Virus record (IMG/VR): IMGVR_UViG_3300027508_000031
Span: 1 to 31,871 of that record
Strand: one strand, 5' to 3'
Length of the DNA: 31,871 nt
Source of the DNA: a virus
The notes under the pieces were generated by a model. That model searched no databases. It was given only the letters and a program-made list of their open reading frames with translations, and was not told the DNA's origin. Below, piece by piece: positions 15,901-24,400 of the stretch. The translations under genes were made by a program, and so were the position numbers. Position 1 is the stretch's first letter, and every line of letters begins with the position of its first letter.

Positions 15901-18362
15901 GCATAGTTTGAGACTTCGTTGATTCCGATGTTGGTATTTGGAATATCTGCATGATCAGTTGTAATTATACTGCTTACTGTAAATGTGTTTCTTAAGGTGC
16001 TTGAACCGACAGCTACCAATTCAACGCTAACAATAAGCTCTCGTTCAACTGGTTTCCAACTATACACATATGCACTATTATTGCCTGCTCCTGTTGTAGC
16101 AGCAATAGCTCTACCCGGTACAAATTCATAACTCTCTGCACCAGATTCTAGTATAAGTTTTTGATATGTCTGGTGACTCGAAGTAATGTCGTTAACAAAA
16201 AATTCTCTTGTGTTTGCCAAGAATTCGTGCGAACCTGTACTAGTTGATGTAATGTCAACGTTGAAATCTCCACTTTCATCAAATGTTAATGAAAATTCGT
16301 TTTCATTTATGACTTTAACATAATATGTTTGTTCAGCATCTAATCCGCCTACTGGTGTATTTCCTACTGGATCGTAAATTACAGACTGTCCGTTAGTTAA
16401 TCCGTGAGCTGTAGCACTAAAAATATTTGTAGTAACATTTACGTCAGTGGATGCATCAAATGCAATTTCTACAGTAGCAACAGACTTATAATCATTGGTT
16501 ATGTCCCCTTCGGAAGTAACGTCAACTGCATCAGGTATAGAATTTGGATCGGATATAGCATCCTTAATTAAATCAAATTTCTCGTCAACAAATGCTCTTA
16601 CAGTTGAATCTAAACTTGCTAAAACTGTTGCTGTGTAAACGCTTGCTTGTTCTAATGCTGCAATTGTTTGATCTTCTTGACCGCTTATAGTAGAGTTAGA
16701 ACTATCTGCTAATCTTCCTGTATAATAAGACAGTGCTGCCTGGCGAGTCAGTGTGTTTCCAGTACTCCATGTATCCCTTGCAACCGCATCTAATATAATT
16801 AATAATTCTGCATAAAAGGTTGCAGCATTGTAAATGTATCCATCCCAAATACTTCCAGGAGTTGCACCGGCAATTTGAGCATCTATCCAGTCAATGGTAT
16901 CTTGTGCAATGTACCCAGCATTTGATTCTATCAAGTCATACGCAATTTTGTATTCTGGATTTCTAAATCTAATAACGAATTCGTTTACTGGTTCAGTTCT
17001 CCCGATACCAACAACTGTTAATGTTTGTGCACCAGATGACACACCAGTGGCTACAACAATCGATCTGTCAAATTCAAATGTCTTAGGTGAGAACCCTGAT
17101 GATCTAAGGGCATAAAGACCAAAGTTAGTAGCAGAGTTAGTAATAGATACGTATCCGCCAGACTGCGCATAAATTCCGTTTAATAAGAAAATTTGGAAAC
17201 ACGAAACTATCTGTGCATAAGCATCGTTGGTTAAGCGCCAACCTGTGCCGCCGAAACTAATATGAGTAAATGCGTTTGCAACCATTGACTTACCCTGTTC
17301 CGGGGTCGGTCCTGCTACAGGATTTTCTGCTTCAATTTGTCTTGGTGGAGCGTTTGGAGTAGAAACTTTACTACCATCAATTTTAGCACCATTACCTCCT
17401 AAGAACGAAATAATAGAACAGTTTTGTATGTATGGCGACGATGTAATACTTGGACGTGTGGTCGGTAAGTTTGTGTACCCCACACGACTTGTTGTAGCAT
17501 CGTCTGGATCGTCAAACGAAACTGCATAGTCCCAAGTAAACTGAGGAACAAAGTTTACATCCACTTTATCTCTAAAAGTAAATTCACCAAAATAACATGC
17601 ATTACGAACTCTTAACATATCAAGATTTGCATTGGCAGGACGAATAAGACACCCTCTTAACCCGTCGCCCTTGATGACAACATTGTCAGGAACAATAATT
17701 GGATTCTGTTCGGTGTAATCCCCAACAGCAACTTTGATGTTTATTCTGCGACCATTAACTGTACCATTTGAATTGTATACCAATCCTGATGCAATTTGAC
17801 ATGCTTTTTTAACAGTTCTAACAGGTAAGTTTAATCCGTCATTGGTGTCGTCACCCTTTTCTGCGCTTACATAAATCACGTTTCCGCCAAATGTATCGGC
17901 ACTAGCAAAAAATAATTCTCCTACTCCGTTAACTCTTAGTAAATTTCCGTCAATTCCGTCATTAGGAGGTAAAACTAATGTATATCCAGCATCTAATGTG
18001 TTAGGTGCTTTAATCGAAACACCATTGTTTCCTGATGCGATTAACTCGTTAAACGTTAAGGTTGATGCATCTTCGATCTGTGTATTTTCTTGTAGTGAAA
18101 TATAGGAAGCATTTACAGTTATCTTCTGCGAGCCATCAATTGTAATTGTCACTTCACCTGCAGAATCGCCCGGATCGCTAACTAAGATTTGACTGTTGTT
18201 TTCAAAAATTCGTTGTGTAAGATCTTGGATTGTGTTATCATCTCTTAATAAAAACACTTTACCGTCGGCTGTGTTAATAGCTAATTCGCCTGATTCTAGT
18301 TGTGAAATTGTAGGTTTCTTGCCAGCGACCGCACTACGCTTGTGGCGTATCTTTGTAGACAT
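6981..18362 (-). CDS. Giant tail fibre protein (3793 residues) with C-terminal S74 self-cleaving chaperone
   Basis: This appears to be the main receptor-binding or long fibre protein. Residues 15-60 form an N-terminal module seen in many phage structural proteins (TISQLESGELAINTADGKVF). Residues 160-430 resemble a pectate-lyase-like beta-helix (IYVSAEKGDD, then SMVANAFTHI and QIVSCF). Residues 475-600 form one helical repeat also found in the 2532-residue fibre. Residues near 864 carry the shared YNALP-GG...GDFKVG module. The long middle is beta-structured repeats (TTGALVVDGGVGIAGN, GNGSGLTTLNAS), with a YadA-head-like segment at about 2840-2975 (NVAVG and NTAIG repeats). The C-terminus is a Peptidase S74 intramolecular chaperone: Ser3696 in FSDVRVKDNI with Lys3701 five residues on, the spacing of the endosialidase catalytic pair, then GVIAQEVEKYFPEVV. 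Cleavage before Ser3696 would release 98 residues after trimer folding. ATG 18362 has the Shine-Dalgarno AGGAG 6 bases upstream. Confidence 0.88.
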   Translation of the reverse strand: MSTKIRHKRSAVAGKKPTISQLESGELAINTADGKVFLLRDDNTIQDLTQRIFENNSQILVSDPGDSAGEVTITIDGSQKITVNASYISLQENTQIEDASTLTFNELIASGNNGVSIKAPNTLDAGYTLVLPPNDGIDGNLLRVNGVGELFFASADTFGGNVIYVSAEKGDDTNDGLNLPVRTVKKACQIASGLVYNSNGTVNGRRINIKVAVGDYTEQNPIIVPDNVVIKGDGLRGCLIRPANANLDMLRVRNACYFGEFTFRDKVDVNFVPQFTWDYAVSFDDPDDATTSRVGYTNLPTTRPSITSSPYIQNCSIISFLGGNGAKIDGSKVSTPNAPPRQIEAENPVAGPTPEQGKSMVANAFTHISFGGTGWRLTNDAYAQIVSCFQIFLLNGIYAQSGGYVSITNSATNFGLYALRSSGFSPKTFEFDRSIVVATGVSSGAQTLTVVGIGRTEPVNEFVIRFRNPEYKIAYDLIESNAGYIAQDTIDWIDAQIAGATPGSIWDGYIYNAATFYAELLIILDAVARDTWSTGNTLTRQAALSYYTGRLADSSNSTISGQEDQTIAALEQASVYTATVLASLDSTVRAFVDEKFDLIKDAISDPNSIPDAVDVTSEGDITNDYKSVATVEIAFDASTDVNVTTNIFSATAHGLTNGQSVIYDPVGNTPVGGLDAEQTYYVKVINENEFSLTFDESGDFNVDITSTSTGSHEFLANTREFFVNDITSSHQTYQKLILESGAESYEFVPGRAIAATTGAGNNSAYVYSWKPVERELIVSVELVAVGSSTLRNTFTVSSIITTDHADIPNTNIGINEVSNYAGLGTATFTIQSTVVGTSLTNLANLPEKQCWFHRPSIVNSSSHTWEYSGSGVDYNALPQNGGRTREEYEQYEELPGRVYTSGTNELGDFKVGTFITAYNRTGNITFRNKVQVDELDALRLTLSDIAIEEISTNVNLGDDELGGSSNSRLSTQLAIRSFLSNRLGGFIDKAVSTAAVPGAIVQLNTNGQLNPELIPATRQFTSTTTQGYLSRLLQVDEIPAVDLKAGDIATEEYEQVELTLPSGITVNDGDEISQPGIAGAVGYAKGNYGASLNLLVASVEGEWDSTDDSTGDPWDTGVSAPNLYVNNVDSGIKPSSKGTSSAIIDNFFLKSSNSSQYLILSNDDDYNFTSAAITFVSRSSNVATITTLTNHNLRVGNSVRVDASDHLYDENGIVLSIPTNTTFTIANTGANESIKAVTGYAYTLVTSADGNAQGAVTETRYGVCTNVDNTNFTPGFDYAPATGTYVWEMIPLTSVTGVGTGALADLTVTDACIVDVDIRRGGTGYAVGDLLSVNPNFDGVGLGHDFEIEITAIEKRAYVNIIGGELFVASTSSVDFVEDNDAPLTKQIIDLEDSISQNFLAGDVGAGGNVDYVNYRITITNHGYSNGDPVSYNTLGNVAIGGMINGEVYYAKSITANTIELYEDFSLVNKIEFLSTPANNNHNLTRYVVNIADNSITVVNHGFATGDAIKISIENDGSSVSALPDIASTEIVDGSRFFIGSVTTNSFTLHELRSDALASINGLVVGAKNITSTGVGHAIVILQNVQVNGVVNTSSRLKANWNSLAVTNIDASNIISGIVSPTRLAGSGTANSDTVLYGDSSYRVVVQNLIEANTTDNPITLTGSNISGEYYGDVSIGIANVDYDPGELYSTLGTARFLQSQFDVDTGASGQVFIKDGVVDAGTLDSLDSSYFLDPSNLTSNVPVNKGGTNLSAYSQGDIIYAQSTSTLNTLNIGRANNFLKSNGTTPEWSTALDLAEGLDVGSARLSSTSTGIGLVYNDNVTTLELGSAAETVKIGKSTATRNITSFIDNYDATSSTTVTVNLESFTAATDGITGNGDKEVPMASTSGILAGMLVTGSASIPANTTVSGVTTDYVYLSAETTGTISSSTTLTFTYTPFTLGIRAGDTINIASSTVSNLDGQWPVLGATFNATSFTIKTNANVTVSSSSPIAGTLTKDNTMLIRNRNVIFGSAEASSSTANATLKGESGIGTNIAGGAFTIQAGLGTGNATGGNFVVKTGEVGSSSAIEQTSTTRLTIDTSGLATFTGDVKVDDALTVDGNVTFNSTTGSTGYTSGALVVDGGVGIAENLYVNGTVNVTEANLGRIDFSPTAYSSRPSYQEGRLYYDSDFESLVLFSNNSNFDITLGEREFIRCRNSSGATINKGQPVYVTGVYIAGDAVFGRYPTVALADASDLNKIEVIGLAGHNIANGAEGYVIVSGYIDGIDTSNLTSGQKIHLGFDAPGTLVQTAPDYPNFPVDIGICLTSNASTGSIYIELRSHTVEKFRVTEGAYFDADVTVAGDLIVLGSQSSVKLNNLEVDSSFIYLNSGDTIGNDGTTFTGTGLDDATLVGHYQGTTTQTFYVRIDSVGGGTGGVDTFEWSLDNFSTTEATDIDVDTDPVALADGISVVWVSTTGHTLNDIWSGSASPVNVDVGVTGNRNTGTSGVGYTHLGFFFDVTDQKFKFFDEYDPAITGNINVADASFSLGTVVADAFEGNLTATSINVNGTATIGTLDVSGLGDIGGDFSVNTNKFTVTASSGNTSVAGTLGVTGESTLASATISDLTNNRIVIAGTGGIVEDDANFRFDGTNFDIGASGSEKFRVVVASGNTSVAGTLTVTGQTDLNGDINLGNATSDTITFVGRMDSNLEPSTNDARDLGTSSLAWKDLYLSESVNFKGATTENEIVFPTNLVDGLSITDGSNDFIVFTSTTGSNAIALKPDVNIDATTASSSTTTGALVVDGGVGIAGNVHSGGTFTGNGSGLTTLNASNISSGTISDSYLPTSQAGKTFTSDITVNSHKVGRGGGNSATNLAIAGGQAISTGTDNLVVGVGAMGAVVTGTDNVALGNTALALVTSSTHNTAIGNDALAQAAANAGYNVAVGAQSMQNTTGTVSDTATNNVAVGYQALAITTGKQNVAIGSNAGDSIALGSNNIVIGYNADASTSTTSNEITLGNGSITNFRIPGVTLTASTTTLTFGGTSGFSGVGTNLTALNATELTSGTVAGARLGGNQTMAGVKTFSDTTASSSTITGAVIIGGGLGVAGNIHLGGTITGNGSGLTTLNASNLSSGTVDGARLGGTQTMAGAKTFSDTTASSSHTTGAVIIGGGLGVAGNVYSNGIFNGNGSGLTTLNASQLTSGTVPSDRLTGTYAISVSGNAATATKWATARTITLGGDLSGSVSIDGSAAVTLTATIAADSVALGTDTTGNYVATVAAGTPGAETTSSGLTISATAGEGTAATIAHADTSTLTGAQGSAGIAAITLDGFGHVTAVTTATYLTSQSSDFGTVTVTDTDSGYTWAETGSAVADTTGDTLTLVSGSGINIDVAATSDAIRITNTDLGSSQNIFKNITLEQSDGTAIDTVVADSNNDTLYIRAGAVDSTNGIDLVADTVADRITISHSNTSGQNSLSNTGRTYIQSVTLDTYGHVTGLTTATETVVDTNTTYTAGTGLTLSGTTFNANVNATTQTVASNAVSATASRTYAVQVDGSDNLVVNVPWSDTDTNTDTLQSIATDSTNATRYITFVANTTGAQTGLVNTNFSINPSTQTLILSGANNATAGSSQLYLNGASGNRIDWNVNGVDLPAFTTRSAGTKLLLYPAIGAAAVDYAIGIGSSTLWHSVPTASATTYFRWYGGTTQAAVLTGDGTFTATGDVCAFSDVRVKDNIEVIADPLTKILSIRGVTFTRTDKEDTERRHMGVIAQEVEKYFPEVVHEGEDGIKSVNYGAFAGAFIEAFKEQQRQIDELRSMLQKVLDK
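6982..6989 (-). promoter_or_regulatory. Possible T4-type late promoter octamer GATAAATA
   Basis: GATAAATA on the - strand matches 7 of 8 bases of the T4 late -10 octamer TATAAATA. It overlaps the last codons of the fibre gene. The predicted start, six bases downstream, falls at about 6976, right before the ten-base-pair stem of the 6945-6980 hairpin. It could drive the 57-residue gene onward. Overlap with coding sequence (Asp-Lys-stop) means the match may be accidental. Confidence 0.35.
8851..9264 (-). repeat. Two tandem 207-bp units in the fibre gene
   Basis: Units 8851-9057 and 9058-9264 are direct repeats of exactly 69 codons, and a third diverged copy begins at 9265. Each encodes the GNGSGLTTLNAS segment, then a VDGARLGG/AGARLGG type segment, the TMAGAKTFSDTTASSS type segment and AVIIGGGLGVAGN. 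Large blocks are near identical at DNA level, for example the CCGCCGATGATAACAGCACC string that occurs once in each unit. A similar but more distant copy lies near 9945-10080. Confidence 0.8.
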
Positions 18363-18435
18363 ATGTAACTCCTATATAGGTGTGGGTCAAAGCATTAAGC
18401 CGCCCGGATTTGAACGATATAAATCGCTACAAATA

Positions 18436-18443
18436 TATTTATC
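18436..18443 (-). promoter_or_regulatory. T4-type late promoter octamer GATAAATA before the giant fibre gene
   Basis: The 103-base gap between the two giant fibre genes contains GATAAATA on the - strand, 7 of 8 matches to the T4 late octamer. The predicted start is near 18430, giving a leader of about 68 bases. The leader opens with a small CGAT-TTAT-ATCG hairpin. It ends with the palindrome CCTATATAGG (18371-18380), which overlaps the Shine-Dalgarno AGGAG (18373-18369). Confidence 0.5.
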
Positions 18444-18465
18444 TTGGAGTTTAATAGTGGTACTT

Positions 18466-21400
18466 TTAGAATGTACCACCGTCTATTGTATCAGTCCAGA
18501 CCGGAGTAGAATCAATGTTACTTGTGACAGTTAGTATTTGATATGAAGTAGTAATGTCGCTTGCACCAGCAGCGGCAGTTACTTGTATCGGATTAGCAGT
18601 ATCGCCATATAGTATTCCGTTTTCAGTAAATGTACTAGCACCTGTACCGCCGTATTGTACTGCTAAGTCATTATTAGTTAGTATTAATGATCCGTTAACA
18701 GTTAAATCTTCGTCAACTGTTAAGTCTTCGTTAACTGTTACACTTTGATCAAATGTAGTTAGTCCGCCGGTTTTACCTATATTAATTACAGTTGCATTTC
18801 CAAATGCATTAATTGTAGTTGGCGTTACATTTAGTAAATTAAATGTACCAGCACTAGTTGTAATATCGCCGCCGTTTACAGCTAAGTCGCCAGTTATAGT
18901 TGCAACAGTTGAGCCTAGTTTAAACTTTTCTGTTAACGTTCCGTTTGTCATTGTTTTAAATGACATCTCAAAATATTCAGCCAAGTTAGTTACATTTGTT
19001 ACAACTACATCTAAAATGCCGCCTATTGTGAATATACTGGTGTCAGTTTCTAATTCAAACTTTAGTCCAGTACCGCTGTTTACAGTAGGCGTGCCAGACA
19101 CACTATGATGTGCAAGTATAATTGGATATACAATTGCATCGGCACTACTGTCTGGAGCATTTGATATGAATTTAATTTCCTCAGGAGATTCAATTGTGCT
19201 AGCTTTGATGATAATCTTGTCACTTGCATAATTGGTTAGCTGTAGTACTCCACTAGTGTTACCGCCAATGTATTGATTAACGTGTAGTTCTTTACCGATG
19301 CCAACTCCGCCAGTAACAGTTAGTGCACCAGTATTATAAGCCGAACTTGCTGTAGTATTTTCTATTCTTACATCAACAGTATCGTCAATTCTTAAACGTG
19401 CTGTACTTAAATTCATACGCTCTATACCATCGGTATAGAACATCAATTCGTTTTCGTTTGCAGCCGGAGAACTTTCAGCAATTATGTATGTATTGCCGTC
19501 GACATCTCGCACGCCGCCGAGACTATTCCACGCAATACCGTCGTATCCTTCAAATTGTCCTACGTTGGTATTGAAACGAACTTGACCAGTAACAGAAGTC
19601 GGTCTTTCGGCTGTTGTACCAACTGGTAGTTGAATGCTAGCTACACTATCAAATATTGTTAGTTCGTTATTAACTGTTAACGTACCAGTTGCTGCGCCTA
19701 TGTTTAAAGTAGTTGCTGCACCAAATGCATTGACAGTAGTAGCAGTTGTATTTAATATGTTAAATGTACCAGCAGTTGTAGTAATGTCGCCACCGTTTAC
19801 AGATAAGTCTCCGGTTACAGTTGCATCTTGTACCACTGACAAGTTTGCCCCTACATTTAAATTCTTTTCAATACCTACTCCGCCCTGAACAATTACTGCA
19901 CCGGTGTCTTTATCAGAACTATCAGTTTCGTTAAGTACTATTATATTAGGTACAGTGCCAAACTTGATCGATTCACTACTGTTAGTTGTATCAATTGCTA
20001 CATAAGAATTAGTTGATTCTTTAATTTCAAATGCAACTGCAATGTTATCAGGAATGTTAAATTCTGCATCACCGGTAACAACCAGTGAGTCTACTGCGGC
20101 ATTACCTAGGTCTATACTACCGTTAATTGTTAAGTCGCCGTTAACACTTAAATTACCGCCAATTCCGACACCACCGGTAACAACCAATGCACCAGTTGAG
20201 TAAGTTGAAGAATTTGTTGTATTAAGTATATTGACAATAGGAGTTTCACCGAACGTAACATTTTCGGTACCGTTAACTGTGTCAATTGTAAAATAGTTAA
20301 ATGATCCTTGATAGATACTAAACACGTCGGATGTATTGTCAGGAACACTGACATTTGCAATTCCTGTAATAGTTACGTCATCTTGAAATAAAGAAGTTCC
20401 TATTACTTCAAGGGTGTTATTAACAGTTGTTGTACCTATTAATGCACCGATATTAATGTCAGTAGCACCGCCGAACGCATTAACAGTTTGTGCGTTGTCG
20501 TTAATCAGGTTAAACGTTACTGCGGTACTAGAAAGGTCTCCACCGTTAACTTGGATGTCAGTTTCAAATATTACATCATCTTCGACTGTGCCGCCTGTAA
20601 TTTTATTCAAGTATCTATTTTCAACATAGGAAATTACAGCAGTTTGTGTAGGAACAGTATAACTATCGGGTATACCCAAGCTCGATGTTAAGTCACCGTT
20701 TTCGCTTACTTCTCTTAATTCAACGCCAACTGGTATACCATCTCTTCTAAATGGTCCAATTGACGTAATACCACTTAAACTAATTTCGTTTGCATTAAGC
20801 GTAATTGCACCTGTTAGTGCGTTAACTCTAAAGAAGTTACCAACTTTAAAGTTACCAATTTGATCGACTACACCTCCGGCAAACACTTTACCGTTGTTAG
20901 TTTCAACAAATTCATTTGCTGCTATAGGTACGCCACCGAAGAACGGTAACGCATTATATGTAATGCCTGCACCTACATATTCAAACGCATGTCCGGAAGT
21001 AGATATAGTACTCACGTTTTGTAAACTTGATAGTGTGTTATCTAGTACAAATGTAACACCAGGGAACAATGATATAGTTGCAGTACCACCATATTCTTGA
21101 TTTAACATTATAATTGTTTCATCAACAATATCATCTGTGTTGGTTAAGATCAATTCTCGTTTTGCATTAATAGTAACATCAGCTAGTGTGCTGTAGCTGT
21201 GATTTACTTCTGTAGGTAATGACGTATTTCCATTTTTAATAACTTCTGCTATTTTTTCTACTAGAATCCATATGTAGTTTGCTGAAATTGAACTCCCTGC
21301 AGAACTACCGATTACTTGAGTTTCTGTAACATCTTCGCTTGGAGTAATTGTATTGTTTAATGCTATTTCTTTTAATACAGTTGCAAGATGTTTATAAGAA

Positions 21401-24400
21401 AATTCCGAAACACCTGACTGATCGGCGGTGCCAACTATTGCATTTCCTAATACTGCACCATTGTAGTACGCTTCGGCAGCTCGTCGAGTTTGTTTATTGC
21501 CGCCGTAGGTCATGTCGTAAACCGCAGCATCGATTATATAGCTTACATCACGTTGACATTTTTGTACATTATAACTAAAGCCAATCAAGTTGTTAGTGAT
21601 AAAATCAATTGTACCTTGCTGTATTACTGAACTTTGAGCTAAAAGGTTAGTAGCTGCATTATCAACACTACTTGTATTCCAAGAGTAATCAGGATCAACT
21701 TCTTGAGGTGTCGAAACTAGCCCGTCATTTATTGCATCTATAACAACATCAAACAACGTATTTGATGTATCGCTATGTGTTGATAACCCAAACCCTGGAG
21801 TTAATACTTGAGATTCAGTATTTCCTGGAGTTGGCGTTACAGCAATTCCTTCGATTACATCGGCTGCTACACCTTTTAAATGCTCATATGCAGCAGAAAT
21901 TTCTTCTTCTTGTGTGGGTATCTGAATAGTACCGTAGTTATAATATGCTCTAGCAGCAACTAAAATAGCTCTGTTACCGCTATATAATAAATCATGTGTC
22001 ACTGCATCTATTAGTAATCCGGTGTCTCGTTCGAGAATAAGTTCGTCGTATGTAAGACCGTCTAGAGTGGAATTAATGTAAGAAATAACACCCGACTGAA
22101 GTGTTGATTTTTGTGTTTGTAACGATATTCTTGCATTTGCATATTCAGAAGATACCCAGCTAAAGTCTGGTAAAACTTGAGCAGGTAGTGTATCGATATC
22201 TTCGATTACATTTGCAAAATCTTCAGTTAGTTCAACTACTCTGTCTACCTCTGTACTACTTGCTGCTATGCTGCCTAAATCTTGTAGTTCACTATTTCCT
22301 GCTTGTGGAGTTACAGGTATACCTTGAATAATATCTCCTAGTATGTTTGTTAAATAATTAAACGCTGCAACCGTTTCTGCTTGTTCAGCAGAAACAACAC
22401 TTGTTGTTCCATTCCAATACGACTGTGCTGCAATCCTTGTTGCATAATTGCCTCCATACATTATGTCGTGGCTTAACGCATCTACAAATAATTTTACGTT
22501 CATATTAAAATTAGTAGTGTTGAAAGTCAACAACGGATATGTGTTTTGTACATATTCTACTAGATCTGCACCTATAAAATCTCTGTTATTTTGCAGTTGT
22601 TCTTTTGCATTGATTTGATCTGTTGGTACGCCGGATTCGTCCCATATTAAATGATCTGCTGCTAATGTTGTGCCTTCGGTTCCATTAACAATAATATCTA
22701 TTATTTCGTCAAATCCTGCATTTGATCTTAATAATGCATTAGCTGAACTTGCAAGTAAAGTTCCTACTAACGATTTTAAATGTGTAATAGCTGAAACTGT
22801 CTCAACAACATCACCATCAATCTTTGGCTGTGCAGTCGATATTTGATATGACAACCCAGCAGCAACTGAGTTATAGTTTGTTCCTAGTGCAACATCAAGA
22901 CTTACTGCATCTATTATAAGACCAAAGTTAAGTGAATATTGTTCACTATCGTATATAAAATAGTTGTCATTGATCCATGCTATAGTTTCTGCAATCAAGA
23001 AATCTCGGTTATCTTGTAATTGTCTTGACGCATCTCTTAGTTCTGTACTAGCACTAGGAGGATAGTTAAATGTTTTTCCTTCGCTTGGAAGATCTTCGTA
23101 CTCGATAACACTTAACAAATCGTCAAATCTATCTCCGACTGCGGTCGATACAACAGAACTTGATATTGTTGCAGCCTGAGCTAAACGCTTGGTTTCTCTT
23201 AATGCTAAAATAGTAGCAGGCAATTGATTAGCGTCTACTACTGAAGCGGTTGCTCGTTTATAAGCTAGTCCGGCAGTTATGCTATTATAATTTGTATTTA
23301 ATCTTACGTCTCGAGCAACTGCATCTAGAATTAATGCTACATCTCGTTTGCACTTTGTTCTGTCGTATGTAAAATCTGGATAATTGTCAATTATAAAGTC
23401 AGAAATTTCAGTTACTGCGGTAGACTTATTTGCAAAAATTTGTCTTGATGCATTTTGTATTTGTGAAGTTGCCCAAGTTATTTCTGGATAACTTGCTGTA
23501 GGTAATCCGCTTATAGTAGAGTTATCAATAACATCGATAAAGATTTGTACCAAATTAAATATTTCGTCAACTTCTGATCCTGTAGCACTATCGTTACTAG
23601 TATCTTGAGTCAGTGGGTTTGCTGGAGTTTTTTCAATTAAGTTGCCTAAAATGATTTGTCCTACAACATACTGTAAATGTTGGTATGCTTCAACTGTTGG
23701 TTCAATTTCATTTGCGTTTACTGGTTGAATACCGGTTTCTATAAAGTATGCATTAGATGCGTTTCTTGTCGCAGTGTTGCCTTTGTAAAGTATGTCATAA
23801 GACAATGCATCAATAATATAACCTACATCTCTATAAAATTTATCGCTGTCGTATGATAATGTTGGATGATTGGCTGTAGTCCATTCTAAAATTTCTTCTT
23901 GTATAAATTCTCTATTTGCTCGTAGATGATTTTTAGCATTTATTCTACTAGTTAATCCACTGGTAGGATTTGGATATTGTATATCATTTGCACTTGAGCT
24001 ATCGCCGGCACCAATTAATTCGATTATTTCGTTAAAAGCAGTATTGCTTCTAGTATTTGCAGTAGGGCTTGCAACAACTGCACTATATCCGGCAACAATT
24101 GATTTTAATTCGGTAAATGCAGCTAATGTTTGAGTAATTTGTCTTGCTTTAATTTCTGAAGAGTAACTTCTTTGATATGTTAATCCAGTTGTTACAGCAT
24201 TATAGTTTGTTCCTAACGCTACATCATATGCAACACTTTCCATTGCTAGTCTTACATCTCGATCAAAGTTATCTTGATTGTAAGATAGGTATGTAAATTG
24301 TTCTGCAATATATTTTGTTATTTCGTCAATAATAAACTCTCTGTTGGCAAGAATATTGTCTTTAGATGATATTGTGCCACTTGACAATGTCGGTAAATCG

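Noticed and set aside
18395-18425. A tRNA-like T-arm string (GGATTTGAACG and its complement) before the giant fibre gene
   Set aside because: The flanking bases do not pair as a T stem, and no acceptor, D or anticodon arms can be placed around it.
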